NCBI GenBank assembly: GCA_030427735.1
Contig: JAUIBP010000003.1
Location: forward strand, 186,001-250,000
DNA length: 64,000 bases
From: Bacteroidia bacterium
Lineage (GTDB): Bacteria; Bacteroidota; Bacteroidia; Flavobacteriales; Flavobacteriaceae
Reading direction: 5' to 3'
In this document: positions 1 through 8,371 of the stretch, piece by piece
Layout: the number at the start of each line of letters is the position of its first letter
Position numbering within the stretch: position 1 is the stretch's first letter
Made by a program: the position numbers and the translations under genes
Notes under the pieces: model-generated
Databases searched by the model: none
What the model was told of the DNA's origin: nothing
What the model saw: only the letters and a program-made list of their open reading frames with translations

Positions 1-113
1 ATATATAACGCTTCTGTGTGTTAGCTGCTTAATTTTTTCAATAACAGACAGAATACAAAACATAATATAGAGTCTTCATAAAAATTTAAAACTCTGTATT
101 ATCATTTATTTAA

Positions 114-1943
114 ATGGCTGAAAAAGCAAAACAAGCTGAAGTTGAAGCAACTGAAGCAAAAGTAGTAGAGGCTCCAGTAGTATCTGAAGCTCAAGCAAAC
201 CCTGAAAAATTCTTAAAAGAGTTCAACTGGCACAACTACCAAGAAGGTATCGACGAAGTTGAAGATTCTCAATTAAAAGAATTTGAAAAATTAGTAGCAG
301 AGAATTTTGTAGACACTTTAGACGATGAAGTTGTTGTTGGTGAAGTGGTTCATATTACAGATCGCGATGCTATTATCGATATTAACGCGAAGTCTGAAGG
401 TGTAATTTCTTTAAACGAGTTCCGTTATAATCCAAACTTAAAAGTAGGAGACAAAGTAGAAGTATTAATCGATGTTCGTGAAGATGCAACTGGTCAGTTA
501 GTTTTATCTCACCGTAAAGCTCGTGTTATCAAAGCTTGGGATCGTGTTAATGCAGCTCACGAATCTGGTGAAATCGTTAATGGTTTCGTTAAGTGTAGAA
601 CTAAAGGTGGTATGATTGTAGATGTATTCGGTATTGAAGCATTCTTACCAGGTTCTCAAATCGATGTGAAGCCTATTAGAGATTACGATCAGTACGTAAA
701 CAAAACAATGGAATTCAAAGTTGTTAAAATCAACCACGAATTTAAAAACGTTGTTGTTTCTCATAAAGCACTTATCGAGGCTGATATCGAAGAACAAAAG
801 AAAGAAATTATTGGTCAGTTAGAAAAAGGCCAAGTATTAGAAGGTGTTGTTAAAAACATTACTTCTTACGGTGTATTCATCGACCTTGGTGGCGTAGATG
901 GTTTAATCCACATTACAGACCTTTCTTGGTCTCGTATTAACCACCCTAACGAAATCGTTGAGTTAGACCAAAAATTAAACGTTGTTATTCTTGACTTTGA
1001 TGAAGATAAATCAAGAATCCAATTAGGTTTAAAACAATTATCTAAACACCCTTGGGATGCTTTAGGTGAAGAAGTAAAAGTAGGAGACAAAGTAAAAGGT
1101 AAAGTAGTTGTAATTGCAGATTACGGTGCATTTATCGAAGTTGCAGAAGGTGTTGAAGGTTTAGTTCACGTTTCTGAAATGTCTTGGTCTACACACTTAC
1201 GTTCTGCACAAGATTTCGTATCTGTAGGAGACGAAGTTGAAGCAGTTATCTTAACTTTAGATAGAGAAGAGCGTAAAATGTCTTTAGGTATTAAGCAATT
1301 AACTCCAGACCCATGGACAGACATTACTTCTAAATACCCATTAGGTTCTAAACACACAGGTATTGTTCGTAACTTTACAAACTTTGGTGTATTTGTTGAA
1401 TTAGAAGAAGGTATCGACGGATTAATTTATATCTCTGATTTATCTTGGACTAAGAAAATTAAGCATCCATCAGAATTCTGTGCTGTAGGCGATAAATTAG
1501 AGGTTGTTGTTCTTGAGTTAGATGTAGAAGGACGTAAATTATCTTTAGGTCACAAACAAACTACAGAAAACCCTTGGGATAAATACGAAACTGATTTTGC
1601 TGTAGGTACAACACATACTGCAGAAATCGCAGAAGTAGTAGACAAAGGTGCTACAATCAACTTTAACGAAGATATCGTTGCTTTTGTTCCTTCTCGTCAC
1701 TTAGAGAAAGAAGATGGTTCTAAATTAGGAAAAGGAGATTCAGCAGAATTCAAAATCATCGAGTTCAATAAAGAATTCAAAAGAGTAGTTGCATCTCATA
1801 CTGCTATATTTAAAGAAGAAGAGATTGCAAACGTAAAAGCTGCTGCTAAAAAAGTAGCTGCTCAAGCACAAGAAGCTAAACCAACTTTAGGTGATGCTAA
1901 CGATGCTTTACAAGCTCTTAAAGATAAAATGGAAGGAAAATAA
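114..1943 (+). CDS. rpsA: 30S ribosomal protein S1
   Basis: RNA-binding protein of the small ribosomal subunit that helps recruit mRNA. The 609-residue product has an acidic, Ala/Glu-rich N-terminal tail (about residues 1-35) and then six S1 RNA-binding repeats starting near residues 73, 151, 238, 324, 411 and 498. The middle repeats carry the typical GVF(I/V)(D/E)L...GL(I/V)H(I/V)(S/T)(D/E)(L/M)SW pattern. The C-terminus is a Lys/Ala-rich helix. The length and six-repeat layout fit full-length bacterial S1 rather than a short S1-domain protein. The gene stands alone and is followed by a strong terminator. Codon use (many GGT, GTT, TTA, TCT) looks like that of a highly expressed gene. Confidence 0.97.
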   Translation: MAEKAKQAEVEATEAKVVEAPVVSEAQANPEKFLKEFNWHNYQEGIDEVEDSQLKEFEKLVAENFVDTLDDEVVVGEVVHITDRDAIIDINAKSEGVISLNEFRYNPNLKVGDKVEVLIDVREDATGQLVLSHRKARVIKAWDRVNAAHESGEIVNGFVKCRTKGGMIVDVFGIEAFLPGSQIDVKPIRDYDQYVNKTMEFKVVKINHEFKNVVVSHKALIEADIEEQKKEIIGQLEKGQVLEGVVKNITSYGVFIDLGGVDGLIHITDLSWSRINHPNEIVELDQKLNVVILDFDEDKSRIQLGLKQLSKHPWDALGEEVKVGDKVKGKVVVIADYGAFIEVAEGVEGLVHVSEMSWSTHLRSAQDFVSVGDEVEAVILTLDREERKMSLGIKQLTPDPWTDITSKYPLGSKHTGIVRNFTNFGVFVELEEGIDGLIYISDLSWTKKIKHPSEFCAVGDKLEVVVLELDVEGRKLSLGHKQTTENPWDKYETDFAVGTTHTAEIAEVVDKGATINFNEDIVAFVPSRHLEKEDGSKLGKGDSAEFKIIEFNKEFKRVVASHTAIFKEEEIANVKAAAKKVAAQAQEAKPTLGDANDALQALKDKMEGK

Positions 1944-1967
1944 TTTTTTTCTAACTATTTAAAACTT

Positions 1968-2000
1968 AAAAGCCTTCCAAAATATTGGAAGGCTTTTTTA
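1968..2000 (+). terminator. Rho-independent terminator after rpsA
   Basis: A perfect 10-bp stem (1971-1980 with 1985-1994, AGCCTTCCAA/TTGGAAGGCT) closes a 4-base AATA loop and runs straight into a T tract. It lies 27 bases after the rpsA stop codon and separates rpsA from the pyr operon. Confidence 0.9.
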
Positions 2001-2042
2001 TGTTTTGCCCATAAGTAAAACACAAGTATTAAAATTTTACCT

Positions 2043-2050
2043 TACCTTTG
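2043..2050 (+). promoter_or_regulatory. Candidate -7 box for the pyrR operon
   Basis: TACCTTTG matches the Bacteroidota -7 consensus TAnnTTTG. It sits 25 bases before the pyrR start, so the leader would be very short, with no room for a PyrR-controlled attenuator. I do not see a good -33 TTG element at the usual spacing, so the call rests on one box and position. Confidence 0.45.
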
Positions 2051-2075
2051 TTAACCAAATACGTTTGGAAACAAT

Positions 2076-2615
2076 ATGAGTCAAAAAGTGTTACTTAATG
2101 CAACAGAGGTAAACATCATTCTTCATCGATTGGCTTGTCAACTTATAGAAAAACATACCGATTTTTCTGAAACAGTTTTAGTGGGTTTACAGCCAAGAGG
2201 AAAATATTTAGCCCAACGCATTGCGAAAATTTTAAAGGAAGACTACAAAATAAAAGACCTAAAGTTGGGCCTGTTAGACATTACCTTTTATCGCGACGAT
2301 TTTAGGCGAAGCGAAAAACCTTTAGAAGCCAATACCACAGAAATAAGTTTTATAGTCGAAGAAAAAAATGTGGTGTTTATAGACGATGTGTTATACACAG
2401 GGCGTAGTATAAGAGCCGCACTAACAGCTATACAATCTTTTGGGCGCCCTAAAGAAATAGAACTACTTACGTTAATAGACAGACGTTTTAGCAGACATTT
2501 ACCTATACAACCCAATTTTAGAGGTCGACAAGTAGATGCTATCAATAAAGAAAAAGTAATAGTACAATGGCAGGAGCAAGGCGAAGAAGATGCTGTGTAC
2601 TTAATAAATAATTAA
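2076..2615 (+). CDS. pyrR: PyrR: pyrimidine operon regulator / uracil phosphoribosyltransferase
   Basis: Member of the type I phosphoribosyltransferase family. PyrR proteins convert uracil and PRPP to UMP and, in some bacteria, regulate pyr genes by binding RNA. The PRPP-binding motif VVFIDDVLYTGRS lies near residues 99-111, and the product has the usual length of about 179 residues. It is first in a five-gene operon and sits 5 bases before pyrB, which is the classic pairing. Only about 25 bases separate the likely promoter box from the ATG, so RNA attenuation at this leader is unlikely. The regulatory role here is therefore uncertain, while the enzymatic assignment is firm. Confidence 0.94.
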   Translation: MSQKVLLNATEVNIILHRLACQLIEKHTDFSETVLVGLQPRGKYLAQRIAKILKEDYKIKDLKLGLLDITFYRDDFRRSEKPLEANTTEISFIVEEKNVVFIDDVLYTGRSIRAALTAIQSFGRPKEIELLTLIDRRFSRHLPIQPNFRGRQVDAINKEKVIVQWQEQGEEDAVYLINN

Positions 2616-2620
2616 ATAAG

Positions 2621-3550
2621 ATGAGCGAATTAAGTGTCAATCACTTACTAGGTATTAAATATCTTAACAAACAAGATATTCAGTTAATTTTTGAAACTGC
2701 CGATCATTTTAAAGAAGTTATCAATAGGCCAATTAAAAAAGTGCCTTCGCTTCGAGATATTACCATAGCAAACCTCTTTTTCGAAAATTCAACCCGAACT
2801 AAATTATCGTTCGAGTTGGCAGAAAAACGATTATCTGCCGATGTTATTAATTTTTCGGCAGGGCAATCTTCAGTAAAAAAAGGTGAAACTTTAATAGACA
2901 CGGTAAATAACATTCTGTCTATGAAAGTAGATATGGTAGTCATGCGTCATCCCAATCCTGGGGCAGGCGTATTTCTATCTAAGCACGTAAATGCAAGTAT
3001 TGTAAATGCTGGAGATGGAGCGCACGAGCACCCTACACAAGCCTTATTAGATTCGTATTCTATACGCGAGCGTTTAGGTAGTGTTAAAGGTAAAAACGTT
3101 GTTATTGTAGGCGATATTTTGCATAGTCGCGTAGCTTTATCTAATATTTATGCTTTGCAATTACAAGGCGCCAATGTTATGGTGTGCGGGCCTAAAACTT
3201 TAATCCCGAAGTATATCGATAAGCTTGGAGTAAAAGTTGAAACAGATTTACGTAAAGCATTAAAATGGTGTGATGTAGCTAATATGTTACGCGTACAGAA
3301 TGAGCGTATGGACATTAGTTATTTTCCTAGTACGCGCGAGTACACACAACAGTTTGGAGTAAGTAAAACGTTGCTTGATAGTTTAGATAAAGAGATAACT
3401 ATTATGCATCCTGGACCTATAAATCGTGGAGTAGAAATCACGAGTGATGTTGCCGATTCTAAACAAGCCATCATTTTAGATCAAGTACAAAATGGTGTCG
3501 CTATTAGAATGGCTGTTATATATTTATTAGCTTCAAAAATAAAACAGTAA
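2621..3550 (+). CDS. pyrB: Aspartate carbamoyltransferase, catalytic subunit
   Basis: Catalyses carbamoyl phosphate + L-aspartate to N-carbamoyl-L-aspartate, the committed step of pyrimidine synthesis in the cytoplasm. Diagnostic motifs are the carbamoyl-phosphate loop FENSTRTKLSFE near residue 54, HPTQALLD near residue 137 and MHPGPINRGVE near residue 262. The length of 309 residues is normal for the catalytic chain. No pyrI regulatory chain is seen nearby. The gene starts 5 bases after pyrR and ends 3 bases before the next gene, so it is almost certainly co-transcribed with both. Confidence 0.96.
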   Translation: MSELSVNHLLGIKYLNKQDIQLIFETADHFKEVINRPIKKVPSLRDITIANLFFENSTRTKLSFELAEKRLSADVINFSAGQSSVKKGETLIDTVNNILSMKVDMVVMRHPNPGAGVFLSKHVNASIVNAGDGAHEHPTQALLDSYSIRERLGSVKGKNVVIVGDILHSRVALSNIYALQLQGANVMVCGPKTLIPKYIDKLGVKVETDLRKALKWCDVANMLRVQNERMDISYFPSTREYTQQFGVSKTLLDSLDKEITIMHPGPINRGVEITSDVADSKQAIILDQVQNGVAIRMAVIYLLASKIKQ

Positions 3551-3553
3551 TTT

Positions 3554-3886
3554 ATGATTTTAGATACCGATGGTAATATTACTATTATTACCCAAGAAAC
3601 AGCATCTCCAATACAATTAGTTCAAAAAATAGAGGCATCGTATTCTAAATTTAAAAACGATAATATTATTGTAAATCTATCGTCTTTAAACAAAGTCACT
3701 TTAGAAAATATAATCGAGTTCCTTCAAGTGTCTAATACCCATCGCAAGGCCAAACATTCGTTTGTAATTGTTTCCGATAAAATTAATTTAGACGAAACAC
3801 CAGACGAAATTGTAGTGGTACCCACCATGCAAGAAGCTTACGATATTATTGAAATGGAAGAAATGGAACGCGATTTAGGATTTTAA
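3554..3886 (+). CDS. Small STAS-like protein encoded just before RNase Z
   Basis: A 110-residue cytoplasmic protein with no signal peptide and an acidic C-terminus. Alternating beta-strand and helix segments (NIIVNLSS, HSFVIVSD, EIVVVPTMQEAYDII) suggest a STAS-like or small alpha/beta fold. I recognise it as a protein conserved in Flavobacteriia directly upstream of rnz. Homologues are often labelled 'ribonuclease Z' only because of that neighbour. It has no HxHxDH metal site, so it cannot be the nuclease itself. It is spaced 3 bases from both pyrB and rnz, indicating translational coupling. Its function is unknown. Confidence 0.85.
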   Translation: MILDTDGNITIITQETASPIQLVQKIEASYSKFKNDNIIVNLSSLNKVTLENIIEFLQVSNTHRKAKHSFVIVSDKINLDETPDEIVVVPTMQEAYDIIEMEEMERDLGF

Positions 3887-3889
3887 TAC

Positions 3890-4795
3890 ATGCAATTAAC
3901 TATTTTAGGTTGTCATAGTGCCACACCAAGAATTTCTACACATCCAACCGCTCAGGTGTTAGAAATAAACAATCATATTTTTTTAATCGATTGTGGCGAA
4001 GGTACCCAAGTGCAACTTAGAAAGTATAAAATTAAATTCAATCGCATAAAACACATATTTATATCGCATTTACACGGCGATCATTTTTATGGTTTGGTAG
4101 GGTTAATTTCTACGTTCAGGTTACTAACCCGAGAAACAGATTTACATGTTTATGGCCCAAAAGGCATAAAAGAAGTAATTACACTTCAACTTAAACTCGC
4201 TAAATCTTGGACTAATTTTAACTTGATTTTTCACGAACTCACTTCAAAATCTACCGAAATTATTTTTGAAGATGATAAAGTTGAAGTACATACCATTCCC
4301 TTAAACCATAGGGTGTACACCAACGGATTTCTTTTTAAAGAAAAAGAAGGCGAGCGTAAGTTAGATATGAATGCGGTATTGAATGCAAATATTCATGTAG
4401 CATATTATAGAAAATTAAAGCAAGGTGCCGATGTTGTTAATGAAGATGGGGTTTTAATAAAAAACGAAGCCGTTACAAAACCACCTAAACCTATAAAAAG
4501 CTATGCTTTTTGTAGCGATACTGCTTATTCCGAAGCTATTATTCCCATTATAAAAGGCGTAACCGCTTTATATCATGAATCTACTTTTTTAGAGCAACAT
4601 GCGCAATTGGCGCAACTAACAAAACACAGTACAGCTAAGCAAGCGGCAAGTATAGCCCAAAAAGCTAAGGTAGCGCAGTTAATTTTAGGACATTTTTCTA
4701 CACGATACGACAATCTTAATATGTTTAAAGAAGAGGCTCAAGAATACTTTGAAGCAGTAGAATTGGCCGAAGCGGGTAAAACATTTTTAATTTAA
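3890..4795 (+). CDS. rnz: Ribonuclease Z (tRNA 3' processing endonuclease)
   Basis: Zinc-dependent metallo-beta-lactamase-fold endonuclease that trims the 3' trailer of tRNA precursors. The metal-binding motif SHLHGDHFYGL lies near residues 60-70. Other family landmarks are the N-terminal MQLTILGCHSATP start, DCGEGTQVQLR near residue 34, the FCSDT motif in the second half, and LGHFSTRY near the C-terminus. The 301 residues fit the short bacterial RNase Z form. It is in operon with the preceding 110-residue gene (3-base gap) and pdxH (7-base gap). Confidence 0.95.
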   Translation: MQLTILGCHSATPRISTHPTAQVLEINNHIFLIDCGEGTQVQLRKYKIKFNRIKHIFISHLHGDHFYGLVGLISTFRLLTRETDLHVYGPKGIKEVITLQLKLAKSWTNFNLIFHELTSKSTEIIFEDDKVEVHTIPLNHRVYTNGFLFKEKEGERKLDMNAVLNANIHVAYYRKLKQGADVVNEDGVLIKNEAVTKPPKPIKSYAFCSDTAYSEAIIPIIKGVTALYHESTFLEQHAQLAQLTKHSTAKQAASIAQKAKVAQLILGHFSTRYDNLNMFKEEAQEYFEAVELAEAGKTFLI

Positions 4796-4802
4796 ACTAA
4801 CT

Positions 4803-5453
4803 ATGGAAGAACAAGATTTAAGTGCTTACAGAAAATCTTACGAAAAGCGTGAGTTGCTAATGGAAGACACACCAGAAAATCCATTAGAATTGTTTAGAAG
4901 TTGGTTTATAGAAGTCGATCAGCATTTTTTAGAAGACGAAACCAATGCCATGACAGTGTCTACCTTGGGTTTAGATGGCTACCCGAAAAGTAGAGTCGTG
5001 CTATTGAAGCGTTACACTTACGAAGGTTTTATATTTTACACCAATTACGAAAGCGAAAAAGGGAAGGCCATATTAGTAAACCCTAATGTATGTTTGTCAT
5101 TTTTTTGGCCAAAAGCCGAACGCCAAATTATTATAAAAGGGCAAGCCGAAAAACTGCCAGAAAATATGAGCGACGGCTATTTTGAATCGCGGCCGCGAGG
5201 TAGTCAGTTAGGGGCGTTGGTATCGCACCAAAGCAAAGTTATTGCAAGCCGCGATGTTTTAGATGAGGAATTAAAAACATTAGAGACTACTTTTGAAGGT
5301 AAAGAGATACCACGACCAGAGTATTGGGGCGGTTTTTTAGTTAGGCCTGTTGAATTGGAATTTTGGCAAGGACGCCCAAATCGCCTTCACGATCGCATTC
5401 GCTATCAATTACAAGACGATTACAATTGGAAAAAAGACAGATTATCGCCTTAA
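4803..5453 (+). CDS. pdxH: Pyridoxamine 5'-phosphate oxidase
   Basis: FMN-dependent oxidase that converts pyridoxamine or pyridoxine 5'-phosphate to pyridoxal 5'-phosphate, the last step of vitamin B6 cofactor synthesis and salvage. The 216-residue product has the typical N-terminal DPxxLF-like segment (ENPLELFRSWF), the FMN/substrate region GYPKSRVVLLKRY, YFESRPRGSQLGALVS, and the conserved C-terminal end EFWQGRPNRLHDR...RLSP. It is the last gene of the pyrR-pyrB-orf-rnz-pdxH operon and is followed by a terminator. Confidence 0.96.
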   Translation: MEEQDLSAYRKSYEKRELLMEDTPENPLELFRSWFIEVDQHFLEDETNAMTVSTLGLDGYPKSRVVLLKRYTYEGFIFYTNYESEKGKAILVNPNVCLSFFWPKAERQIIIKGQAEKLPENMSDGYFESRPRGSQLGALVSHQSKVIASRDVLDEELKTLETTFEGKEIPRPEYWGGFLVRPVELEFWQGRPNRLHDRIRYQLQDDYNWKKDRLSP

Positions 5454-5483
5454 AAAATAAATTCATCTTATCATTTTATAAAC

Positions 5484-5520
5484 AAAACCCAACGCTATAT
5501 GTGTTGGGTTTTGTATTTTT
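5484..5520 (+). terminator. Terminator closing the pyrR-pdxH operon
   Basis: A 10-bp stem AAAACCCAAC/GTTGGGTTTT (5484-5493 with 5503-5512) closes a 9-base loop and is followed by a T-rich stretch. It lies about 30 bases after the pdxH stop. Confidence 0.88.
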
Positions 5521-5552
5521 ATACGGTATTAATCGTTCGTAATCTTTAAACC

Positions 5553-6797
5553 ATGAAACTGTATAAACTTCTAAAAGTATGTAGTGCCTTGTCGCTATTC
5601 ATATTTATTGCTTGTAATAATGAGCCTAAAAATACATCTTCGTCTTTATTGAATATGAATGCATCAGATCATCCCACCATCTATGTGTCTTCAGACCAAA
5701 CTCATGAATATCACGTGTTATCCAATCCAGATTCTGCCGATGGCATGATTACTTTAAGAGATATAAAAGCGAATACAGATTATGTTTTAAAGCGCGTACC
5801 TAGCGCCAGTGGTGTTAAATATGAAGATGGTGAAGGCTGGGTGTTTTGGACTAAGAACGATGAATTCATGCTACTACATAACGATAAGGAAGTCTCTAAA
5901 GGGCATTTAAAAACTACTGAAATAAAAGCAGATCCTATTACAAATCCATCGTTTAACAATATCTATTTCGGGAATTATGTGTCTGAAAGCTATACTAAAA
6001 AAGATAATGGAGCCGATTGGGTTGCGGTAACTATAAAACCGATAGACGATTTTAGAGCTAAAGTGTCTGTACGCTCTAGAGCCGATAAAAAAAATGCAAC
6101 CTGTACTTTTGATGGTATTGCAACTGTAACCTCGTCTAATACATTAAAATTAACAGATAACGCAACATATATTGTGTTGTCGTTTACCAATAACCAATTA
6201 GCAATAAGCACCGAACCAGAAACCGATATTTCTAAACTAAATTTTTATTGTTCGGGAGGCGGAAGTTTAGCAAATACTTACACTAAAATAAATGGTGCGT
6301 TAGACCGTAATCAAATCGATAAAACGGGTTATGCTAAATCGTTATTTTATAACGATTATATCTTTTTTATAACAGAAACTAATGGCCAGTTGAAGTTAAC
6401 CCCAGTTGGGCTGTCTGAGACCAATACCCCGATAGTGCAAACCATTTCAGGAACTGTTGTAAATGCCGAAATCGACGATTTAAATAACGATACGTATCCT
6501 GAAGTATTTATTTACACCCAAGACGAAAATGATTCTAAAGGAAAAGTTTATGGATATTCTGTTAACAATGGGAAATCTATAAGCGCAATCAATATTCCAG
6601 AATTAAGTACGCTTACAGATATTAATTCAGGGTATCAGGGTCATGATGAGTTTGCTATGGTAGAAGGCACTTTTGTTCAGCGATTTCCAATATACGCCGA
6701 TGGTAAACCTTCTGGCAAAACCAAGCAAATTCAATATGTTTTAGAAGATGGCGAAGCTGCTAGACAATTGGTAGCCGACAAAGTTTTAGAATATTAA
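5553..6797 (+). CDS. Lipoprotein with MliC-like and PliI-like lysozyme-inhibitor domains
   Basis: Predicted lipoprotein: signal sequence with lipobox FIAC, so Cys21 is the first mature residue. Residues about 40-120 contain an MliC-like segment (ASGVKYEDGEGWVFWTKND), the loop with which MliC proteins plug C-type lysozyme. A middle region (about 130-250) is of unknown type. Residues about 270-414 match my recollection of the PliI family (inhibitors of I-type, invertebrate lysozyme): DLNNDTYPEVFIYT, then GYQGHDEFAMVEGTF, then KTKQIQYVLEDGEA. A protein carrying both classes would guard peptidoglycan against animal lysozymes. The PliI part is fairly clear; the MliC part is shorter and less certain. 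The gene is monocistronic and convergent with guaC. Confidence 0.72.
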   Translation: MKLYKLLKVCSALSLFIFIACNNEPKNTSSSLLNMNASDHPTIYVSSDQTHEYHVLSNPDSADGMITLRDIKANTDYVLKRVPSASGVKYEDGEGWVFWTKNDEFMLLHNDKEVSKGHLKTTEIKADPITNPSFNNIYFGNYVSESYTKKDNGADWVAVTIKPIDDFRAKVSVRSRADKKNATCTFDGIATVTSSNTLKLTDNATYIVLSFTNNQLAISTEPETDISKLNFYCSGGGSLANTYTKINGALDRNQIDKTGYAKSLFYNDYIFFITETNGQLKLTPVGLSETNTPIVQTISGTVVNAEIDDLNNDTYPEVFIYTQDENDSKGKVYGYSVNNGKSISAINIPELSTLTDINSGYQGHDEFAMVEGTFVQRFPIYADGKPSGKTKQIQYVLEDGEAARQLVADKVLEY

Positions 6798-6801
6798 TAA
6801 T

Positions 6802-7842
6802 CTATTTAGAATACACCTGATTTTCTTGCTCGGCAACACGTATAAATGTGGTGCGTTTTGTTAACTCCTTTAAGCGTTGCGCTCCAACATAAGTACAGGT
6901 ACTACGCAGTCCTCCCAGAATATCTTGTAATGTGTGTATTACTTTGCCTTTATAGGGCATAGTTATGGTTTTACCTTCGCTGGCACGATATTCAGCAACG
7001 CCGCCAACATGTTTTTTCATAGCTGTTTCGCTGCTCATCCCATAAAATTGTTTGAATTTTTTGCCTTGCTTTTCAATTAGCTCCCCGCCACTTTCTTCGT
7101 GGCCAGCTAGCATGCCGCCTAACATTACAAAATCTGCTCCGGCACCAAAAGCTTTCGCAACATCGCCAGGAACAACACAACCGCCATCGCTAATAATTTG
7201 TCCGCCCAAACCATGAGCTGCATCGGCACATTCTATAATTGCCGATAATTGCGGATAGCCTACACCTGTTTTTACACGGGTAGTGCATACCGATCCCGGG
7301 CCAATACCAACTTTTATAATATCGGCTCCAGACAATAACAATTCTTCAACCATTTCGCCTGTTACAACGTTGCCTGCTATAATAACTTTCTCGGGATAGG
7401 CCTTACGGGTTTGCTTTACAAATTTCACAAAATGTTCGGAATAGCCATTGGCAACATCTATACAAATGAAGCGCAATTGCGGGTGTTCATTGAAAATTTG
7501 CTTTAATTTTTCGGCATCAGTTTTACTTGTGCCTGTACTTACAGCGATGTAATTTTGAATATTAGTAGGTGCTGAACTTAAAAATTCTAACCAGTCCTGT
7601 AAACTGTAATGCTTATGTATGGCTGTAAATAAACCTTGCTTAGCCAATTCTAACGCTAAAGAAAAAGTGCCAACAGTATCCATATTTGCAGCCATTATTG
7701 GGATGCCTTTCCAGGTAGATGTACTGTGCAAAAAAGTAAATTCACGTTCTAAACTTACTTCCGACCTACTTTTTAAAGTAGAGCGTTTTGGTCTTATCAT
7801 TACATCTTTAAAGCCTAGTTTGATATCGTGTTCTATTCGCAT
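6802..7842 (-). CDS. guaC: GMP reductase
   Basis: IMPDH/GMPR-family TIM barrel that reduces GMP to IMP and ammonia with NADPH, linking guanine and adenine nucleotide pools. The active-site loop [17 protein letters not shown] places the catalytic Cys at residue 186. The absence of a CBS-domain insertion and the 346-residue length distinguish it from IMP dehydrogenase (about 490 residues). Other landmarks are [11 protein letters not shown] at the N-terminus, [29 protein letters not shown], and the GMPR-type [10 protein letters not shown] flap. It is convergent with the lipoprotein gene, with only 4 bases between the stops. Confidence 0.95.
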   Translation of the reverse strand: MRIEHDIKLGFKDVMIRPKRSTLKSRSEVSLEREFTFLHSTSTWKGIPIMAANMDTVGTFSLALELAKQGLFTAIHKHYSLQDWLEFLSSAPTNIQNYIAVSTGTSKTDAEKLKQIFNEHPQLRFICIDVANGYSEHFVKFVKQTRKAYPEKVIIAGNVVTGEMVEELLLSGADIIKVGIGPGSVCTTRVKTGVGYPQLSAIIECADAAHGLGGQIISDGGCVVPGDVAKAFGAGADFVMLGGMLAGHEESGGELIEKQGKKFKQFYGMSSETAMKKHVGGVAEYRASEGKTITMPYKGKVIHTLQDILGGLRSTCTYVGAQRLKELTKRTTFIRVAEQENQVYSK

Positions 7843-7910
7843 TTAACATAAAGTTTAAGTTACTTTATAAAAGTACGAGTTATGAAATATTAAGAAAACG
7901 TATAAACATA

Positions 7911-7965
7911 AAAAAGCCCAAATGTTATTAACAAACAGTGTTAGTTAATAGTTTGGACTCTTTAA
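7911..7965 (-). terminator. Terminator after the lptD-ridA transcript
   Basis: Imperfect hairpin: the arm 7915-7932 (AGCCCAAATGTTATTAAC) pairs with 7940-7959. On the minus strand the stem is followed by a run of T residues. It lies just downstream of ridA and upstream of guaC, so guaC needs its own promoter. Confidence 0.72.
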
Positions 7966-7978
7966 ACGATAAGTATAT

Positions 7979-8359
7979 TTATTTACAAGCAATAACGCTT
8001 ATTTCTACGTTTACAAACTTAGGAAGATTGGCAACTTCTACAGTTTCTCTTGCAGGAGCAGTATCTTCATTAAAATACTGGCCATATACTTCATTTATTT
8101 CGGCAAAATTATGCATGTCGCTTATAAAAATAGATGTTTTTATAACGTCTCCAAAATCCATATCGGCGGCTTTTAAAACTGCTTTTAGGTTTTCCATAAC
8201 CTGTGTGGTTTCGGCTTTAATAGTATCTAAAACCAATTGGTTGGTTTCTGGATTTATGGCAATTTGCCCTGAAGTGTATAACATACCATTATTTAAAATA
8301 GCTTGATTATAAGGACCAATAGGGGCAGGAGCGTGCGGTGTTGTAATTACGGTTTTCAT
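7979..8359 (-). CDS. ridA: RidA family enamine/imine deaminase
   Basis: Small cytoplasmic trimeric protein of the YjgF/YER057c/UK114 family that hydrolyses reactive 2-aminoacrylate and related enamines formed by PLP enzymes. At 126 residues it has the expected length. Family motifs present are APAPIGPYNQAI near the N-terminus, LYTSGQIAINPET, the Q..N LKAVL helix, and ARETVEVANLP carrying the key Arg. The C-terminus VNVEISVIACK is typical of the family. It begins 12 bases downstream of lptD on the same strand and is probably co-transcribed with it. Confidence 0.93.
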   Translation of the reverse strand: MKTVITTPHAPAPIGPYNQAILNNGMLYTSGQIAINPETNQLVLDTIKAETTQVMENLKAVLKAADMDFGDVIKTSIFISDMHNFAEINEVYGQYFNEDTAPARETVEVANLPKFVNVEISVIACK

Positions 8360-8371
8360 ATTGTGTTATTG

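Noticed and set aside
7938-8306. 122-residue plus-strand frame over ridA
   Set aside because: Antisense shadow of ridA, whose family motifs are clear on the minus strand.
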